Of a stretch of 64,000 nucleotides of DNA, positions 1-8,492 are shown in pieces. The notes below the pieces were generated by a model. That model was not told the origin of the DNA. It made no database searches and was given only the letters and a program-made list of their open reading frames with translations. This stretch comes from JAMWDF01 sp964645405 (GTDB taxonomy: Bacteria > Ratteibacteria > UBA8468 > B48-G9 > DSTR01), in the NCBI GenBank assembly GCA_964645405.1, contig CAZYCA010000042.1, positions 186,001 through 250,000 on the forward strand, in the 5' to 3' direction. How positions within the stretch are numbered: the first letter of the stretch is position 1; every line of letters starts with the position of its first letter. Position numbers and translations under genes: made by a program.

Positions 1-807
1 GATGTAGAAGAAATAACAGCAAAAAAAATGAACCTACTTATGGAGGAACTTACCCGGGTTGCGGAAAGAACCTACCAGCAACAAAACCTCATAGAAAATG
101 CTACCAGAACTTTAGAGAATTTGAAGAAACATATAAATGAGGTAGAAGCAAAACTTTCCCGGAACCTCCAGCAGAACTATTTAGCCCTTCTGGAGGAAAT
201 TGTGCGGCAGGAAAGCAACCTGGCGCTGTTGCAGAGCAAACTGGTAAGGATGGAATCCGGAATGTCTCAGAAGATAACAGAGGAAATCCAGAAAGTTCAG
301 CAGGATAAAGAGAAACAATCCCGTGATATTTTCTCTTCGGTGCTTGCTCAGTTAACCAATCAGGAGAGTCAACTGGCACAATTACAAAAAAACCTCCAGG
401 CTCTGGAAAACTTAATCAAACCAGGTTCCTATCTCAGCCAGTACAAAGAAATTGTGGAAAAACTGAGCAGTCAGGAAAGGGCGAATCTGGAAAAGGAATA
501 CCGGAGGCAACTGGAAGAAAGACTCTCCTTTTATGCTGCCTTAAGGACTCTGCTGGAAGATATTATAGAACAGGAAAGCCGGCTGGCTATTCTGCGTGCC
601 AGCATCTCTACCCCGGTGGAAGATCTGTCGGAAGAAAGAAAAAAAGAAGCATTTATCTTCTATCTGGTAAAAAAGGGTGATACACTCAGCAGTATTGCCC
701 ACAGATATAAAACCACAGTAACTACTCTCCTGCGTCTGAATAATCTTTCTTCCGCATTGATAATACCGGGGCAGAAACTGAAAATTCCTCTCTTTTCAAA
801 ACAATGA
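1..807 (+). CDS. coiled-coil protein with C-terminal LysM domain, 5' end outside window
   Basis: The frame is open from base 1, and the first ATG (base 28) has no ribosome binding site, so the gene probably starts upstream. The visible part is about 200 residues of charged, Gln/Glu/Leu-rich heptad-like sequence, which predicts a long coiled coil. It ends in one LysM module (about 45 residues, beginning VKKGDTLSSIAHRYK and ending PGQKLKIP). LysM modules bind peptidoglycan or other N-acetylglucosamine polymers, so a cell-envelope role is likely. The stop overlaps the next gene by 4 bases, and the two genes after that encode TonB/TolA-like and TolB-like proteins. Together these suggest an envelope-integrity operon resembling a Tol-Pal locus. 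The exact function is unknown. Confidence 0.8.
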   Translation, partial: DVEEITAKKMNLLMEELTRVAERTYQQQNLIENATRTLENLKKHINEVEAKLSRNLQQNYLALLEEIVRQESNLALLQSKLVRMESGMSQKITEEIQKVQQDKEKQSRDIFSSVLAQLTNQESQLAQLQKNLQALENLIKPGSYLSQYKEIVEKLSSQERANLEKEYRRQLEERLSFYAALRTLLEDIIEQESRLAILRASISTPVEDLSEERKKEAFIFYLVKKGDTLSSIAHRYKTTVTTLLRLNNLSSALIIPGQKLKIPLFSKQ

Positions 808-1619
808 ACAACCAGATTTTTTACCGGGATTTAACAAGTAGTCGGATTGGGCTGGTGGGCTCTTTTTTCCTTCATGCTTTCACCATCACCCTTTTACTCC
901 TGACAGCCCGACAGGTGCCAAAACCGGTTGTTATTACACCGGTCTACCTGATTCATTTCACCCAGCTACCGCAGATGGAAGAAATTACCTGGCAGCAGCC
1001 CGCCTCTGCTACTACCAGGCCAGCAGTGAGAAAACAGGAAAAAAGTATACCGGCGGCTACCGCACCTGCCTTTTCTGCTGAAGATTTCCGGAAAAAACTT
1101 TTAAACAAGCTCAGCAGTTATCAACCTTTAACAAGTCCGGGCGAGGAGAAACCAGTTGTCCGGGATAATTTTTCTCCCCAGGCTTACCGGCAGGCACTGG
1201 CTTCAAAACTGGCTACTGCCAGTCCGGAAAAAGTCCCTGTGAGAAGTCAAGCACAACTTCCAGAAATCCCCAGGCTGGCTACTACCCAGGTTCCAGCAGT
1301 CAGTATTCCCAGGCTGACTGCTGATTCCAGTCATATTCCTGACTGGTATTTAGCGCTGCTGAAAAAAAGACTGGAGGAAAACTGGCGGTTGCTCAGACCT
1401 TACTCCCTGAAAGAGGAAACAGCACTTGTTTCTTTCAGACTGGAAAAAGACGGCCGTATTTCAGAACCAGTACTGGACAAATCCTCTGCTCTGCCGGAAT
1501 TTAACCGTTCTGTTTTGGCAGCAGTCAAACACAGCGCTCCTTTTCCCGCATTCCCTCCTGAGGTGAGAGAAGATTTTCTGGATATCACTGTGGAATTTTC
1601 TGCCAGAGGAATCAAATGA
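804..1619 (+). CDS. TonB/TolA-type envelope protein
   Basis: This 271-residue protein has an N-terminal membrane anchor (about residues 15-38, hydrophobic after a short cytoplasmic tail). A Pro/Ala/Gln-rich periplasmic linker follows, and the C-terminal domain (about 185-271) has the look of a TonB/TolA C-terminal fold (LEENWRLLRPYSLKE, then VSFRLEKDGRISEPVL and a final hydrophobic strand). The layout of anchor, extended linker and small globular tip is typical of TonB and TolA, which carry energy from inner-membrane motors across the periplasm. No ExbB/ExbD or TolQ/TolR gene is in view. The ATGA overlap on both sides and the TolB-like gene downstream favour the TolA role. I infer this from architecture and not from close sequence identity. 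Confidence 0.72.
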   Translation: MNNQIFYRDLTSSRIGLVGSFFLHAFTITLLLLTARQVPKPVVITPVYLIHFTQLPQMEEITWQQPASATTRPAVRKQEKSIPAATAPAFSAEDFRKKLLNKLSSYQPLTSPGEEKPVVRDNFSPQAYRQALASKLATASPEKVPVRSQAQLPEIPRLATTQVPAVSIPRLTADSSHIPDWYLALLKKRLEENWRLLRPYSLKEETALVSFRLEKDGRISEPVLDKSSALPEFNRSVLAAVKHSAPFPAFPPEVREDFLDITVEFSARGIK

Positions 1620-2845
1620 AATCTTTGATAGTTTACCTGCAATTTTTTTTCTTCCTGACTGCAATTTCAGCCGGAGAAAAGACCTTCTTAAGTGTTTCCA
1701 AGGCATTCCCGCAGCGCTTAAAAGTTTTTCTCTCCAGCACCGGTAAAAGCAAGGAAGAAACGCCCAAACTTCTCTCTATTATGGCCAGAGACTTATTATA
1801 CTCCGGCTATTTCACTGCTTCTGTAAGTGATTCTTATCCTGTGAAAGATGTTAAAAAAGAACGTCAAAAAGCAAAAACGTATGACCTCTTCTGCCTCCTG
1901 GAGCAACGAGAATCCTCTTTCACTGTAAAAGTGGAAGAAACAGGTGGCTGGGAAAACCTTTTCCAGAATAGTTATACCTGGTCCACGGAAACTAACCGTC
2001 TTGCACACAGAATTGTAGATGATATAGTTCAGGCTCTTACTGGAAAACCCGGGATAGCCCAGAGTCAAATTTGCTTTGTCGGCTGCCGGCAGAGTGGAGA
2101 ACAAATTTATGTGGTGGACTATGATGGGGAAAATCTGTACGAGGTTACTGGCGCAGACAAGCTTAAGAAATTTCCTCGCTGGTTCCCTGATAAAGACAGA
2201 ATTGTCTGTCTGGTGGAAGACCACCCGGGTTTCAGATTCGGGATTTTTTCTCTTTCTACCAGACAGCTGCAACTTCTTTCTTCTTCTCTGGCTGCTGGCC
2301 CGGCAGCAGTTAATCCTCGCTACAGCGAACTGGCAGCTGTTTTCTGTGATGATGGTAACGCAGAAATATACCGCGTGGACCGGGAAACTGGTGCGCAGAT
2401 AAGACTTACCTTTTCTCGATTCCTCGAGACTTCTCCCTGTTTTTCACCCGACGGCGAAGAAATAGTCTTTGTCTCGGACAGAACAGGACAGAGTCATCTT
2501 TATGTTATGGACCGCCACGGAAGGAGTATCCGGCCGCTTTATTATCCCCAGGCTATGAGCTACTCACCTGACTGGTCCCCTGATGGAAGGTTGATTTGCT
2601 TTGTGCTGGAAAAATCAGCCCAGAGGAAACTGGCTCTCTATGACCTTATGAAAAAAGAGGTCAGAGTCATACCTTCTACCGGAAACGTGGATTGTCCCAG
2701 GTGGGCTCCTGATAGCAGACATCTGGTTTTCACCAAAACTGGCGCTGAGAAAAGACAGCTTGTTATCCTGGACAGTGTACGGGAAGAAACAAGACTGCTG
2801 GTTCCAGAAGAATTAAAACCACACAGCCCTGCCTGGTCCAGATGA
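1616..2845 (+). CDS. tolB: TolB-like periplasmic beta-propeller protein
   Basis: The 409-residue protein begins with a signal peptide (about residues 1-20, ending near ISAGEK). An N-terminal alpha/beta domain follows (to about 150), then a series of PD40/WD40-like blades recognisable by recurrent motifs such as FPRWFPDKDRIV, SPCFSPDGEEIVFVSDR, SPDWSPDGRLICFV and CPRWAPDSRHLVF. This domain order matches TolB, the periplasmic component of the Tol-Pal system, which links the inner membrane to outer-membrane lipoproteins. It overlaps the TonB/TolA-like gene by 4 bases, so the two are likely co-translated. No Pal gene follows within the window. The length is close to that of usual TolB proteins (about 430). 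Confidence 0.85.
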   Translation: MKSLIVYLQFFFFLTAISAGEKTFLSVSKAFPQRLKVFLSSTGKSKEETPKLLSIMARDLLYSGYFTASVSDSYPVKDVKKERQKAKTYDLFCLLEQRESSFTVKVEETGGWENLFQNSYTWSTETNRLAHRIVDDIVQALTGKPGIAQSQICFVGCRQSGEQIYVVDYDGENLYEVTGADKLKKFPRWFPDKDRIVCLVEDHPGFRFGIFSLSTRQLQLLSSSLAAGPAAVNPRYSELAAVFCDDGNAEIYRVDRETGAQIRLTFSRFLETSPCFSPDGEEIVFVSDRTGQSHLYVMDRHGRSIRPLYYPQAMSYSPDWSPDGRLICFVLEKSAQRKLALYDLMKKEVRVIPSTGNVDCPRWAPDSRHLVFTKTGAEKRQLVILDSVREETRLLVPEELKPHSPAWSR

Positions 2846-3040
2846 CATTATAAGGGATAACATATGAAAACACACCCGAAACAACTGGTTTGCCAGACAA
2901 ACCACCATATTGCCTTTATCAACATTAATTCAGTTATCAACGAAGATAAACCGCATCAAAGAGGTTTGTGCTTAGTTACTGGCATGTGCATCAGTTGCAG
3001 TATTTTCGGTAATGAATTGAACTTCATCAGACTTCTTTGA

Positions 3041-4165
3041 ATGGCAGAAAAAAGGAAATTATTAATCCCCCGTAAGGAATTTGGTAGAACCGGGTACCGG
3101 GTAGGAACACTGGGCTTTGGTGCCATGAGATTACCAACCAGAAAAGATGGCCACGTAGACTTTGACCGGGCAGCCCGTCTCATCCGGTATGCTATCAACC
3201 ACGGTGTCAACTTCCTTGATACCCATCATTTTTATCACCAGGGGGAAAGTGAGGAAGCAGTTGGTCGTGCCATTGCCGGGATGGGCAGAAAAAATCTGGT
3301 TTTACAGACAAAAATAGGTATGTACAACAACTATACTGAAAAACAGTTCTGGCAACTTCTGGAAAATGCTTTAAAGAAACTGCGCACTTCCTACCTTGAC
3401 TTTTACCTCACGCACAGTCTTTCCTGGAAACATTATGAAAGTTTCAACCGCCTTTTTCTCAAAGTAACAGATAAAGCCATGGCTCTTAATCTTATTAAAT
3501 ACCGTGGTTTTTCCTCTCATGACACACCAGAAAATGTGAAAAAATTTGTGGAAAGTGGCTATTTCTCTACCATGACCATCCAGTACAACCTCATCAACAG
3601 ACAATACCAGTCTGTAATAGAATTAGCCTGGGAAAAAGGAATGGGAGTGGTGGTAATGGGACCGATAGGGGGAGGGCTGCTGGCTTCTCCGGAACCTGAA
3701 TTTTTGAAACTGCTACCTTCCGGACAAACTGACCCGGCTGTGCTGGCTCTTCGTTTTGTACTTTCAGATAAGCATGTGCACGTGGCTTGCTCCGGTATGT
3801 CCACCTTAAAACAGGTCAAACAGAATATTGCCACTGCCACTATCAATGAACCTCTCACCGCTAAAGAAATCAGCCAGATGGATGCCCTTATTAAACAGAG
3901 AAGAAAATTACTCAACCTTCCCTGCACCGGTTGCGGGTACTGTTTGCCCTGCCCTCATCAGGTAAAAATTCCATATCTCTTCCGTCAGTACAATCTTGCC
4001 CGGGTTTTCGGTATTGAGAAAAAAGCACGAAAAGCCTATCTCAGGCTGAAAGCAGAAGAAAAAGCATCTTCCTGTACTGGCTGCCGCCAGTGTGAGAAAA
4101 AATGTCCACAAAAAATCCCTATCTCCAGAAGACTGCAGGAACTTAGAGATTATTTTGAAAAGTAA
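3041..4165 (+). CDS. aldo/keto reductase with C-terminal ferredoxin-type domain
   Basis: This 374-residue oxidoreductase belongs to the aldo/keto reductase branch that carries extra Fe-S clusters (COG1453-type). The N-terminal TIM barrel shows the catalytic tetrad Asp60, Tyr65, Lys91 and His125 (VNFLDTHHFYHQG, LVLQTKIGM, FYLTHS). The C-terminal 80 residues hold two cysteine clusters, CTGCGYCLPCP and CTGCRQCEKKCP, expected to bind 4Fe-4S centres. The family is common in anaerobes, and the substrate cannot be told from sequence. The start is not backed by a clear Shine-Dalgarno; the ATG directly follows an in-frame TGA. The gene converges on ridA with a 12-base gap, and I see no terminator there. 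Confidence 0.9.
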   Translation: MAEKRKLLIPRKEFGRTGYRVGTLGFGAMRLPTRKDGHVDFDRAARLIRYAINHGVNFLDTHHFYHQGESEEAVGRAIAGMGRKNLVLQTKIGMYNNYTEKQFWQLLENALKKLRTSYLDFYLTHSLSWKHYESFNRLFLKVTDKAMALNLIKYRGFSSHDTPENVKKFVESGYFSTMTIQYNLINRQYQSVIELAWEKGMGVVVMGPIGGGLLASPEPEFLKLLPSGQTDPAVLALRFVLSDKHVHVACSGMSTLKQVKQNIATATINEPLTAKEISQMDALIKQRRKLLNLPCTGCGYCLPCPHQVKIPYLFRQYNLARVFGIEKKARKAYLRLKAEEKASSCTGCRQCEKKCPQKIPISRRLQELRDYFEK

Positions 4166-4177
4166 ATTCCTGTTACC

Positions 4178-4558
4178 CTACTTTTCTGCCCTTAATGCCA
4201 CACAATCTATTTCTACCAGGGCTCCTTTTGGTAGTCCAGCTACCGCACAGCAGGTCCTGGCTGGTTTGTTCTTAAAATATTTAGCATAAACATCATTCAT
4301 GGCAGTAAAATCTTCCACCCTTGTCAGGTAAACAGTGGTTTTTACTGCCAGATGCAGACTACTACCTGCTGCCTTTAGGATATTTTTCAGATTGATAATA
4401 GCCTGTTCAGTCTGAGCGCTGATTTCTTCTGAAACCAACTTTCCGGAAGCCGAATCAATCCCGAGCTGGCCGGAGACAAAAACAAAGCCATTTGCTTCCA
4501 CAGCCTGCGCATAAGGACCTGAAACTGGTGGTGCTTTCTCTGTACGAATCGTTCTCAT
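4178..4558 (-). CDS. ridA: RidA family enamine/imine deaminase
   Basis: The 126-residue protein is a typical full-length RidA (YjgF/YER057c/UK114). These trimeric proteins hydrolyse reactive enamine/imine intermediates released by PLP enzymes such as threonine dehydratase, producing 2-oxoacids and ammonia. The substrate-binding Arg (about residue 101, in NKPARTCCAVAGLPKGA) and the following Glu (about 116) are present, as is the N-terminal APPVSGPYAQAV motif. The start is supported by a GGGGGA stretch before the ATG. A threonine-dehydratase-like gene lies elsewhere in the window (38288-39250), which could be one source of its substrate. Confidence 0.93.
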   Translation of the reverse strand: MRTIRTEKAPPVSGPYAQAVEANGFVFVSGQLGIDSASGKLVSEEISAQTEQAIINLKNILKAAGSSLHLAVKTTVYLTRVEDFTAMNDVYAKYFKNKPARTCCAVAGLPKGALVEIDCVALRAEK

Positions 4559-4579
4559 TGTTTTCCCCCTGTAAAAAGT

Positions 4580-5011
4580 TTATCTCTGCCTGGGAACCAG
4601 TCCTTCCACAGCGTAAACTGCCCCTTCCGGGGCGCTGGAACGGCCAGTACAGGCTTTCATTACCTCGGATTTTAAAACTTTGAAATCCTTATCAAAGTAA
4701 ACGATTCTCAAATCTTTTACCACCGGTCCATAACCCTGGTCGGTATTGGTGAAGATAACACCTGCGGGTAGATTCGGAAAAAGCATCAAAGTGTTCTCCA
4801 TTTCTTCTGGCCCGGCTCCAGCAAAACCCTGATTTGCCAGAGATGTTGTTTGCGCGATGAGAAGCCGTACGTTACCGAATTCCACCTGAGGCCAATCCTT
4901 CAGTTTTCTTCTCTGCAGCCTCTGGCCTGTATCTGAAGAAGTTAGCCGACCACCCATCCCGACCAGTAACAGAAAACAATTCAGCAGCAGAACTATTTTC
5001 CCCTGCCTCAT
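4580..5011 (-). CDS. DUF192 family secreted protein
   Basis: The protein is about 143 residues long and has an N-terminal hydrophobic signal sequence (IVLLLNCFLLLVGMG) that directs it out of the cytoplasm. The rest matches the small DUF192 (COG1430) beta-fold. Recognisable pieces are VEFGNVRLLIAQTTS near the start, the central NTLMLFP segment in place of the usual 'M-FVFP' motif, and a C-terminal KACTGRSSAPEGAVYAVEG segment with the conserved PxxAxYVLE-like ending. The biochemical role of DUF192 is unknown. I chose the ATG at 5011 over the preceding GTG because AGGAGG lies 4 bases upstream. It is read in the same direction as ridA, with 21 bases between them. Confidence 0.8.
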   Translation of the reverse strand: MRQGKIVLLLNCFLLLVGMGGRLTSSDTGQRLQRRKLKDWPQVEFGNVRLLIAQTTSLANQGFAGAGPEEMENTLMLFPNLPAGVIFTNTDQGYGPVVKDLRIVYFDKDFKVLKSEVMKACTGRSSAPEGAVYAVEGLVPRQR

Positions 5012-5105
5012 CACACCTCCTGTGTAAAAAACTCCCCGGATAGATTATAATATCTTTGCCCGTAGTTTTCATCTCACAATTTCTGTTTTCAACTGAAAGG
5101 AAAGA

Positions 5106-6209
5106 ATGGATAACCTGAAACTGGAGAATCTGCTTTCTCTTATGGAAGGATGTGGTGCCTCTGATATCCACCTGCAGGTTGGTTCACTCCCTGCCTTCCG
5201 GATTAAAGGTCAGCTGGTGCGGCAGACTGACTTTCCAGTGATGAGCGAGGAGATTATAAAAAAAATGGTAACAGCACTGCTGACAGAAAAGGAAAGTAAA
5301 ACCTTAGAAACAACAGGTAACGTAGATTTGGGTCGTGGCTTCCCCGGGATTGGCAGATTCCGCATAAATATTTTCCAGCAAAGAGGAACACTTGCTCTGG
5401 TTGCCAGACGTATCACCCAGAAAATTCCTGATTTTGAAAGTTTAAACCTCCCTGCTTCCATGCGCCGGCTGGCTGATTTCCTCGATGGTCTGGTGCTGGT
5501 CACCGGTCCGACCGGTACCGGTAAATCCAGTACTCTGGCTGCTATCATTAACCGCATCAATCAGATAAGACGTTGCCACATCCTTTGTATTGAAGACCCC
5601 ATTGAGTTTCTTTACCATAACGACCAGGCTATCATCAACCAGCGCGAGGTTGGTATAGACGTTACTTCCTTTCAGGAAGCACTTCGTTCAGCTGTACGGG
5701 AAGACCCGGACGTCATTCTTGTAGGGGAAATTAGAGACAGAGATACAGTGGAATTTGCCCTCCATGGGGCTGAGACCGGACATCTGGTCTTCGGTACTTT
5801 GCACAGTTCTAATGTCGTGCAAACTGTTACCCGGCTGCTCAATTTTTATCCCCAGAACGAACAACCTCAGGTGAGAAGGGCTATTGCCATGCATTTAAAG
5901 GCTGTAGCTTCCCAAATTCTCTTACCCAGCTGCCGGGAAAATGTCGCCATGGTACCAGCATGTGAAATTATGTTTGTTAATCCCATCATCCGGCGGCTCA
6001 TTTTAGAAGAAAAAGAAGAGAAAATTATCAAGGCTTTACAGGCTGGTCGTAATGAAGGTATGCAGGACTTTGAAACAGCACTTTTTGATTTAGTAAAAGC
6101 CGGCTGGGTCACGGAAGAAACAGCCCTGGAAAACGCTGAGAATCCTCACAGCCTGGAAATGAAGCTTAAAGGTATCTTTTTATCAGAAGAAGGTGGAATC
6201 ATTACATAG
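5106..6209 (+). CDS. pilT: type IV pilus retraction ATPase PilT
   Basis: This 367-residue hexameric motor ATPase disassembles pilin fibres and powers pilus retraction. The family landmarks are all present: the N-terminal PAS-like domain beginning GASDIHLQVG, Walker A GPTGTGKS at residues 134-141, the Asp box (CIEDPIEF at 161-168), the Walker B/Glu box PDVILVGEIRDRDT at about 201-214, and the His box AETGHLVFGTLHSSN at 222-236. The length is standard for PilT. It is divergent from the DUF192 gene and overlaps the convergent ClpP-like gene by 8 bases. No pilus assembly genes are adjacent, though pseudopilins occur at 13931-15251. Confidence 0.93.
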   Translation: MDNLKLENLLSLMEGCGASDIHLQVGSLPAFRIKGQLVRQTDFPVMSEEIIKKMVTALLTEKESKTLETTGNVDLGRGFPGIGRFRINIFQQRGTLALVARRITQKIPDFESLNLPASMRRLADFLDGLVLVTGPTGTGKSSTLAAIINRINQIRRCHILCIEDPIEFLYHNDQAIINQREVGIDVTSFQEALRSAVREDPDVILVGEIRDRDTVEFALHGAETGHLVFGTLHSSNVVQTVTRLLNFYPQNEQPQVRRAIAMHLKAVASQILLPSCRENVAMVPACEIMFVNPIIRRLILEEKEEKIIKALQAGRNEGMQDFETALFDLVKAGWVTEETALENAENPHSLEMKLKGIFLSEEGGIIT

Positions 6210-6780
6210 GGACTCTGCTCTGCGCCTGGTGATGGATGGAAATCACCTCACAGCCAGCTGGAAAAAGTTCCGAACGGATGGCATGAACCAGTCCCCATTC
6301 CATTGCTTCTTCTGGATTCAGTGTTGTCCGCTCCAGCATTGCTTTCGTTACTGAAGCCACATCTTTCCCGGTACTGGCAGCAATGACCTTGGCTATATTT
6401 TCCAGATCTATCCTTAACATCTTCAGTCTTTCTTCCAGTTGCTTTTCCTCCAGTCTTTCATTCTGAAAACCAGCTGCTACTCCATGAAGAAGGAATCTCG
6501 CCTGAGGGACTGAATAACGTTTTGTTCCACCGCAGAAGAGAACAACGCCAATGGAATCTACACTGCCAAAGTTGTGAGTGGTTATACTTACCGGCAGACC
6601 CTTCAAATAATTGTAAGCAGAAAGACCATGGAATACTGAACCACCGGGTGAGGAAATTAAAATGGTAAAGGAACGAACACCCTGTTGCATTTTTTTATCC
6701 ATGGCTTCCATAAGAGCATTGATACTGCTATCAATTACCGGAGCAAAAAATTTGATAACTACAGGTTGTCCACTCATCAT
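6202..6780 (-). CDS. ClpP-fold serine protease, catalytic Asp not evident
   Basis: This 192-residue protein has the ClpP/crotonase fold. It shows the oxyanion-hole motif SSPGGSV (about 43-49), the nucleophile Ser76 in GSVDSIG and His99 in RFLLHGV, all in the expected order and spacing. Where the third catalytic residue normally sits (ERDRFLS-type), this protein reads ERTTLNPEEAMEWGLV, so the Asp appears replaced. It could be a divergent ClpP-like protease, as seen in phage-type or SppA-like relatives, or a weakened enzyme. The ATG overlaps the stop of the UROD-like gene (TAATG), indicating coupled translation. No Clp ATPase is nearby. Confidence 0.8.
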   Translation of the reverse strand: MMSGQPVVIKFFAPVIDSSINALMEAMDKKMQQGVRSFTILISSPGGSVFHGLSAYNYLKGLPVSITTHNFGSVDSIGVVLFCGGTKRYSVPQARFLLHGVAAGFQNERLEEKQLEERLKMLRIDLENIAKVIAASTGKDVASVTKAMLERTTLNPEEAMEWGLVHAIRSELFPAGCEVISIHHQAQSRVPM

Positions 6781-7955
6781 TATGCCATTTTAGAAAGTCC
6801 TTCCACAGATTCTCTTTCTTCCTTAGACCAGCCTAACATTACCAGTTTTTCCCTGATATAATACCGGTAGTTCTGGTAACTGACATCCTGCGGTACCCTG
6901 TGGTCAACACCAGGAATATAACCCCCATCAGCCACTACCTTTTCTACCCTTTTCAGTTCAGCAATAATTTCTCTTTTCCCCTGACTTAAAGCTCTTTTGT
7001 TGATACCTCCTCTCAGAAGGATATTATGTCCATATCTTCTTCTCAACTCTACCGGGTCGCTGCCAGCATGAACCTCCACCGGAAACATGCAGTTTATACC
7101 GCATTCCAGCCAGATAGGAACAAGGTCGTTAATATTTCCGTCACAATCAGTCCAGATAACATCAACACCATGCTGCCGCAGAAGCTGGCAAACCCGTTTA
7201 ATTCTTGGTGCCACCAGAGAACGAAACATATCCGGACTGATCATGGGACCGCTCCGGAAACATATATCTTCCCAGCCACCAGCAAAATCCACTTCCACTT
7301 CCCTCAGGGCTCTTTTGAGGTTGACTTCATACAAACAGGTCAGGGTTTCAATGACATCTTCTACCAAATCCGGCATATCGTAAAGCATCAGTGATATCTG
7401 TTCAAAACCAATCCAGTTTCTGGGAACGCCAAAGAAAGAGCCAAAGCTGATACCCACTGGTTCGTTACAGTGTCTTAATTCTTCATTCAACCACCGGTAG
7501 TCAAATCGTTTCCGTTCTTGATTTTCCGGGTTCAATCTTTCCTTAAATCTTTTCCAGTCATCCCAGCTGGAAACAGGCATTTTTATATAATGCGGAATGG
7601 TTCTGATTCCTTCTGTTTGTACCTCCATAATGGTACCATCAGGATGTTCCTCTATTCTCTTACCAGGACTTTCTCTGATAATCTTCACCTCACCGGCAAA
7701 TGGAGGCTGCAGACCATGGTCGCAAGGAACCCACCGGTGCGGGTCAACACCAAAGTACTCCTCCACAGAACACCTGCCTTCACCACGTCGGAAACCTTTT
7801 GGTAAACCCTCAGATTCCCATCTTTCCATGGTTTCCGCCAGATAACCAAACTCCCAGTGAACACCCCTGTCCACTGTTTGAAAATGCATCAGACGTCTGA
7901 ATCTTTCCCGGTGGGTCATTCTTGGTCTGGTAGTATCAATAATACTGGTCTCCAT
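6780..7955 (-). CDS. uroporphyrinogen decarboxylase-fold (UROD-like) protein
   Basis: A 391-residue TIM-barrel protein of the UROD superfamily (COG0407). The opening MTHRERFRRLMHFQTVDR and the closing GYIPGVDHRVPQDVS segment are typical of the many family members thought to act as corrinoid-dependent methyltransferases or related enzymes, and not as heme-pathway decarboxylases. GGINKRALSQGKREI is shared with the second copy at 53169-54263 (GGIDKRSLASGKKAI). No corrinoid protein gene is adjacent, so the substrate is unknown. It is translationally coupled to the downstream ClpP-like gene. The start is supported by AGGGAAGG shortly before the ATG. Confidence 0.85.
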   Translation of the reverse strand: METSIIDTTRPRMTHRERFRRLMHFQTVDRGVHWEFGYLAETMERWESEGLPKGFRRGEGRCSVEEYFGVDPHRWVPCDHGLQPPFAGEVKIIRESPGKRIEEHPDGTIMEVQTEGIRTIPHYIKMPVSSWDDWKRFKERLNPENQERKRFDYRWLNEELRHCNEPVGISFGSFFGVPRNWIGFEQISLMLYDMPDLVEDVIETLTCLYEVNLKRALREVEVDFAGGWEDICFRSGPMISPDMFRSLVAPRIKRVCQLLRQHGVDVIWTDCDGNINDLVPIWLECGINCMFPVEVHAGSDPVELRRRYGHNILLRGGINKRALSQGKREIIAELKRVEKVVADGGYIPGVDHRVPQDVSYQNYRYYIREKLVMLGWSKEERESVEGLSKMA

Positions 7956-7982
7956 ACTTTCCTTCCCTCTAAAATTTGAAAA

Positions 7983-8058
7983 TCGGGGAGCCCGGATTTG
8001 AACCGGGGACCTTCTGGTCCCAAACCAGACGCGCTCAACCGGACTGCGCTACTCCCCG
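7983..8058 (-). tRNA. tRNA-Pro (anticodon TGG)
   Basis: The reverse strand folds into a full 76-base cloverleaf. The acceptor stem is CGGGGAG/CTCCCCG (7 of 7 pairs), the anticodon stem TCTGG/CCAGA encloses the loop TTTGGGA (anticodon TGG, reading CCA and probably other proline codons), and the T arm is CCCGG-TTCAAAT-CCGGG. The discriminator base is A. The 3' CCA is not encoded, so it must be added by a nucleotidyltransferase. Confidence 0.97.
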
Positions 8059-8120
8059 TTTCAGTTTAGCAATTATTTTACTTTATAAATGCGCTCTTTA
8101 CAACAAACCTCTAACTCTGA

Positions 8121-8441
8121 TTAACGTAAACCAACCTTGCCGGTACCCGGGTCATAGGTGTACTGTGTTCCCTGGGGTGGTGCAGGTAGTTTATCAATAA
8201 TACCCTGCTCCACCAGTTCGTTGAGGGAAGAAGGATAACGACCGTTCTGCCTTTTGAAAAGATTGACCTTGTTTGTCAGGTACAGAACTTCATCTGAACC
8301 CCTGGACTTTTGCACTGCATGCTCCAGTTTATTTCCCATTTTTTTCAGTCCTTCCGGCAGTTTAATCTCTCCTTCCTTCTTCTGACACCCGGCCACAAGC
8401 ATTGCCAGCATTAAAAGTAACGCTGAAATCTTCATCGTCAC
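8121..8441 (-). CDS. small lipoprotein with pseudopilin-like C-terminal segment
   Basis: This 106-residue protein has a lipoprotein signal peptide ending in the lipobox LVAGC (Cys about residue 19), so it should be lipidated and exported. A charged middle section follows. The C-terminus, NGRYPSSLNELVEQGII followed by a YDPGTGKVGL ending, resembles the tail found in type II secretion GspG-like pseudopilins. It may therefore be related to secretion or pilus-like assemblies, but this is inference. Translation start: AAGGAGG lies 5 bases before the ATG. It stands alone between tRNA-Pro and the secreted 610-residue protein. Confidence 0.75.
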   Translation of the reverse strand: MTMKISALLLMLAMLVAGCQKKEGEIKLPEGLKKMGNKLEHAVQKSRGSDEVLYLTNKVNLFKRQNGRYPSSLNELVEQGIIDKLPAPPQGTQYTYDPGTGKVGLR

Positions 8442-8492
8442 CTCCTTCTTTTCCCCATTTTACCCTCTTTACCAAAACAGAAAAAAAAGCAG

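Noticed and set aside
1796..2272. 158-codon antisense frame in the TolB-like gene
   Set aside because: It overlaps the propeller repeats fully and shows no motif or start signal.
2864..3040. 58-codon open frame before the aldo/keto reductase
   Set aside because: No ribosome binding site, no recognisable motif and composition unlike the neighbours; I kept it only as a finding about the TGA/ATG junction.
5044..5049. TATAAT-like hexamer before the DUF192 gene
   Set aside because: No -35 box at a workable distance and no TG extension, so I did not call a promoter.
7026..7394. 122-codon frame antisense to the UROD-like gene
   Set aside because: It lies wholly inside a well-supported gene with clear family motifs and has no ribosome binding site.
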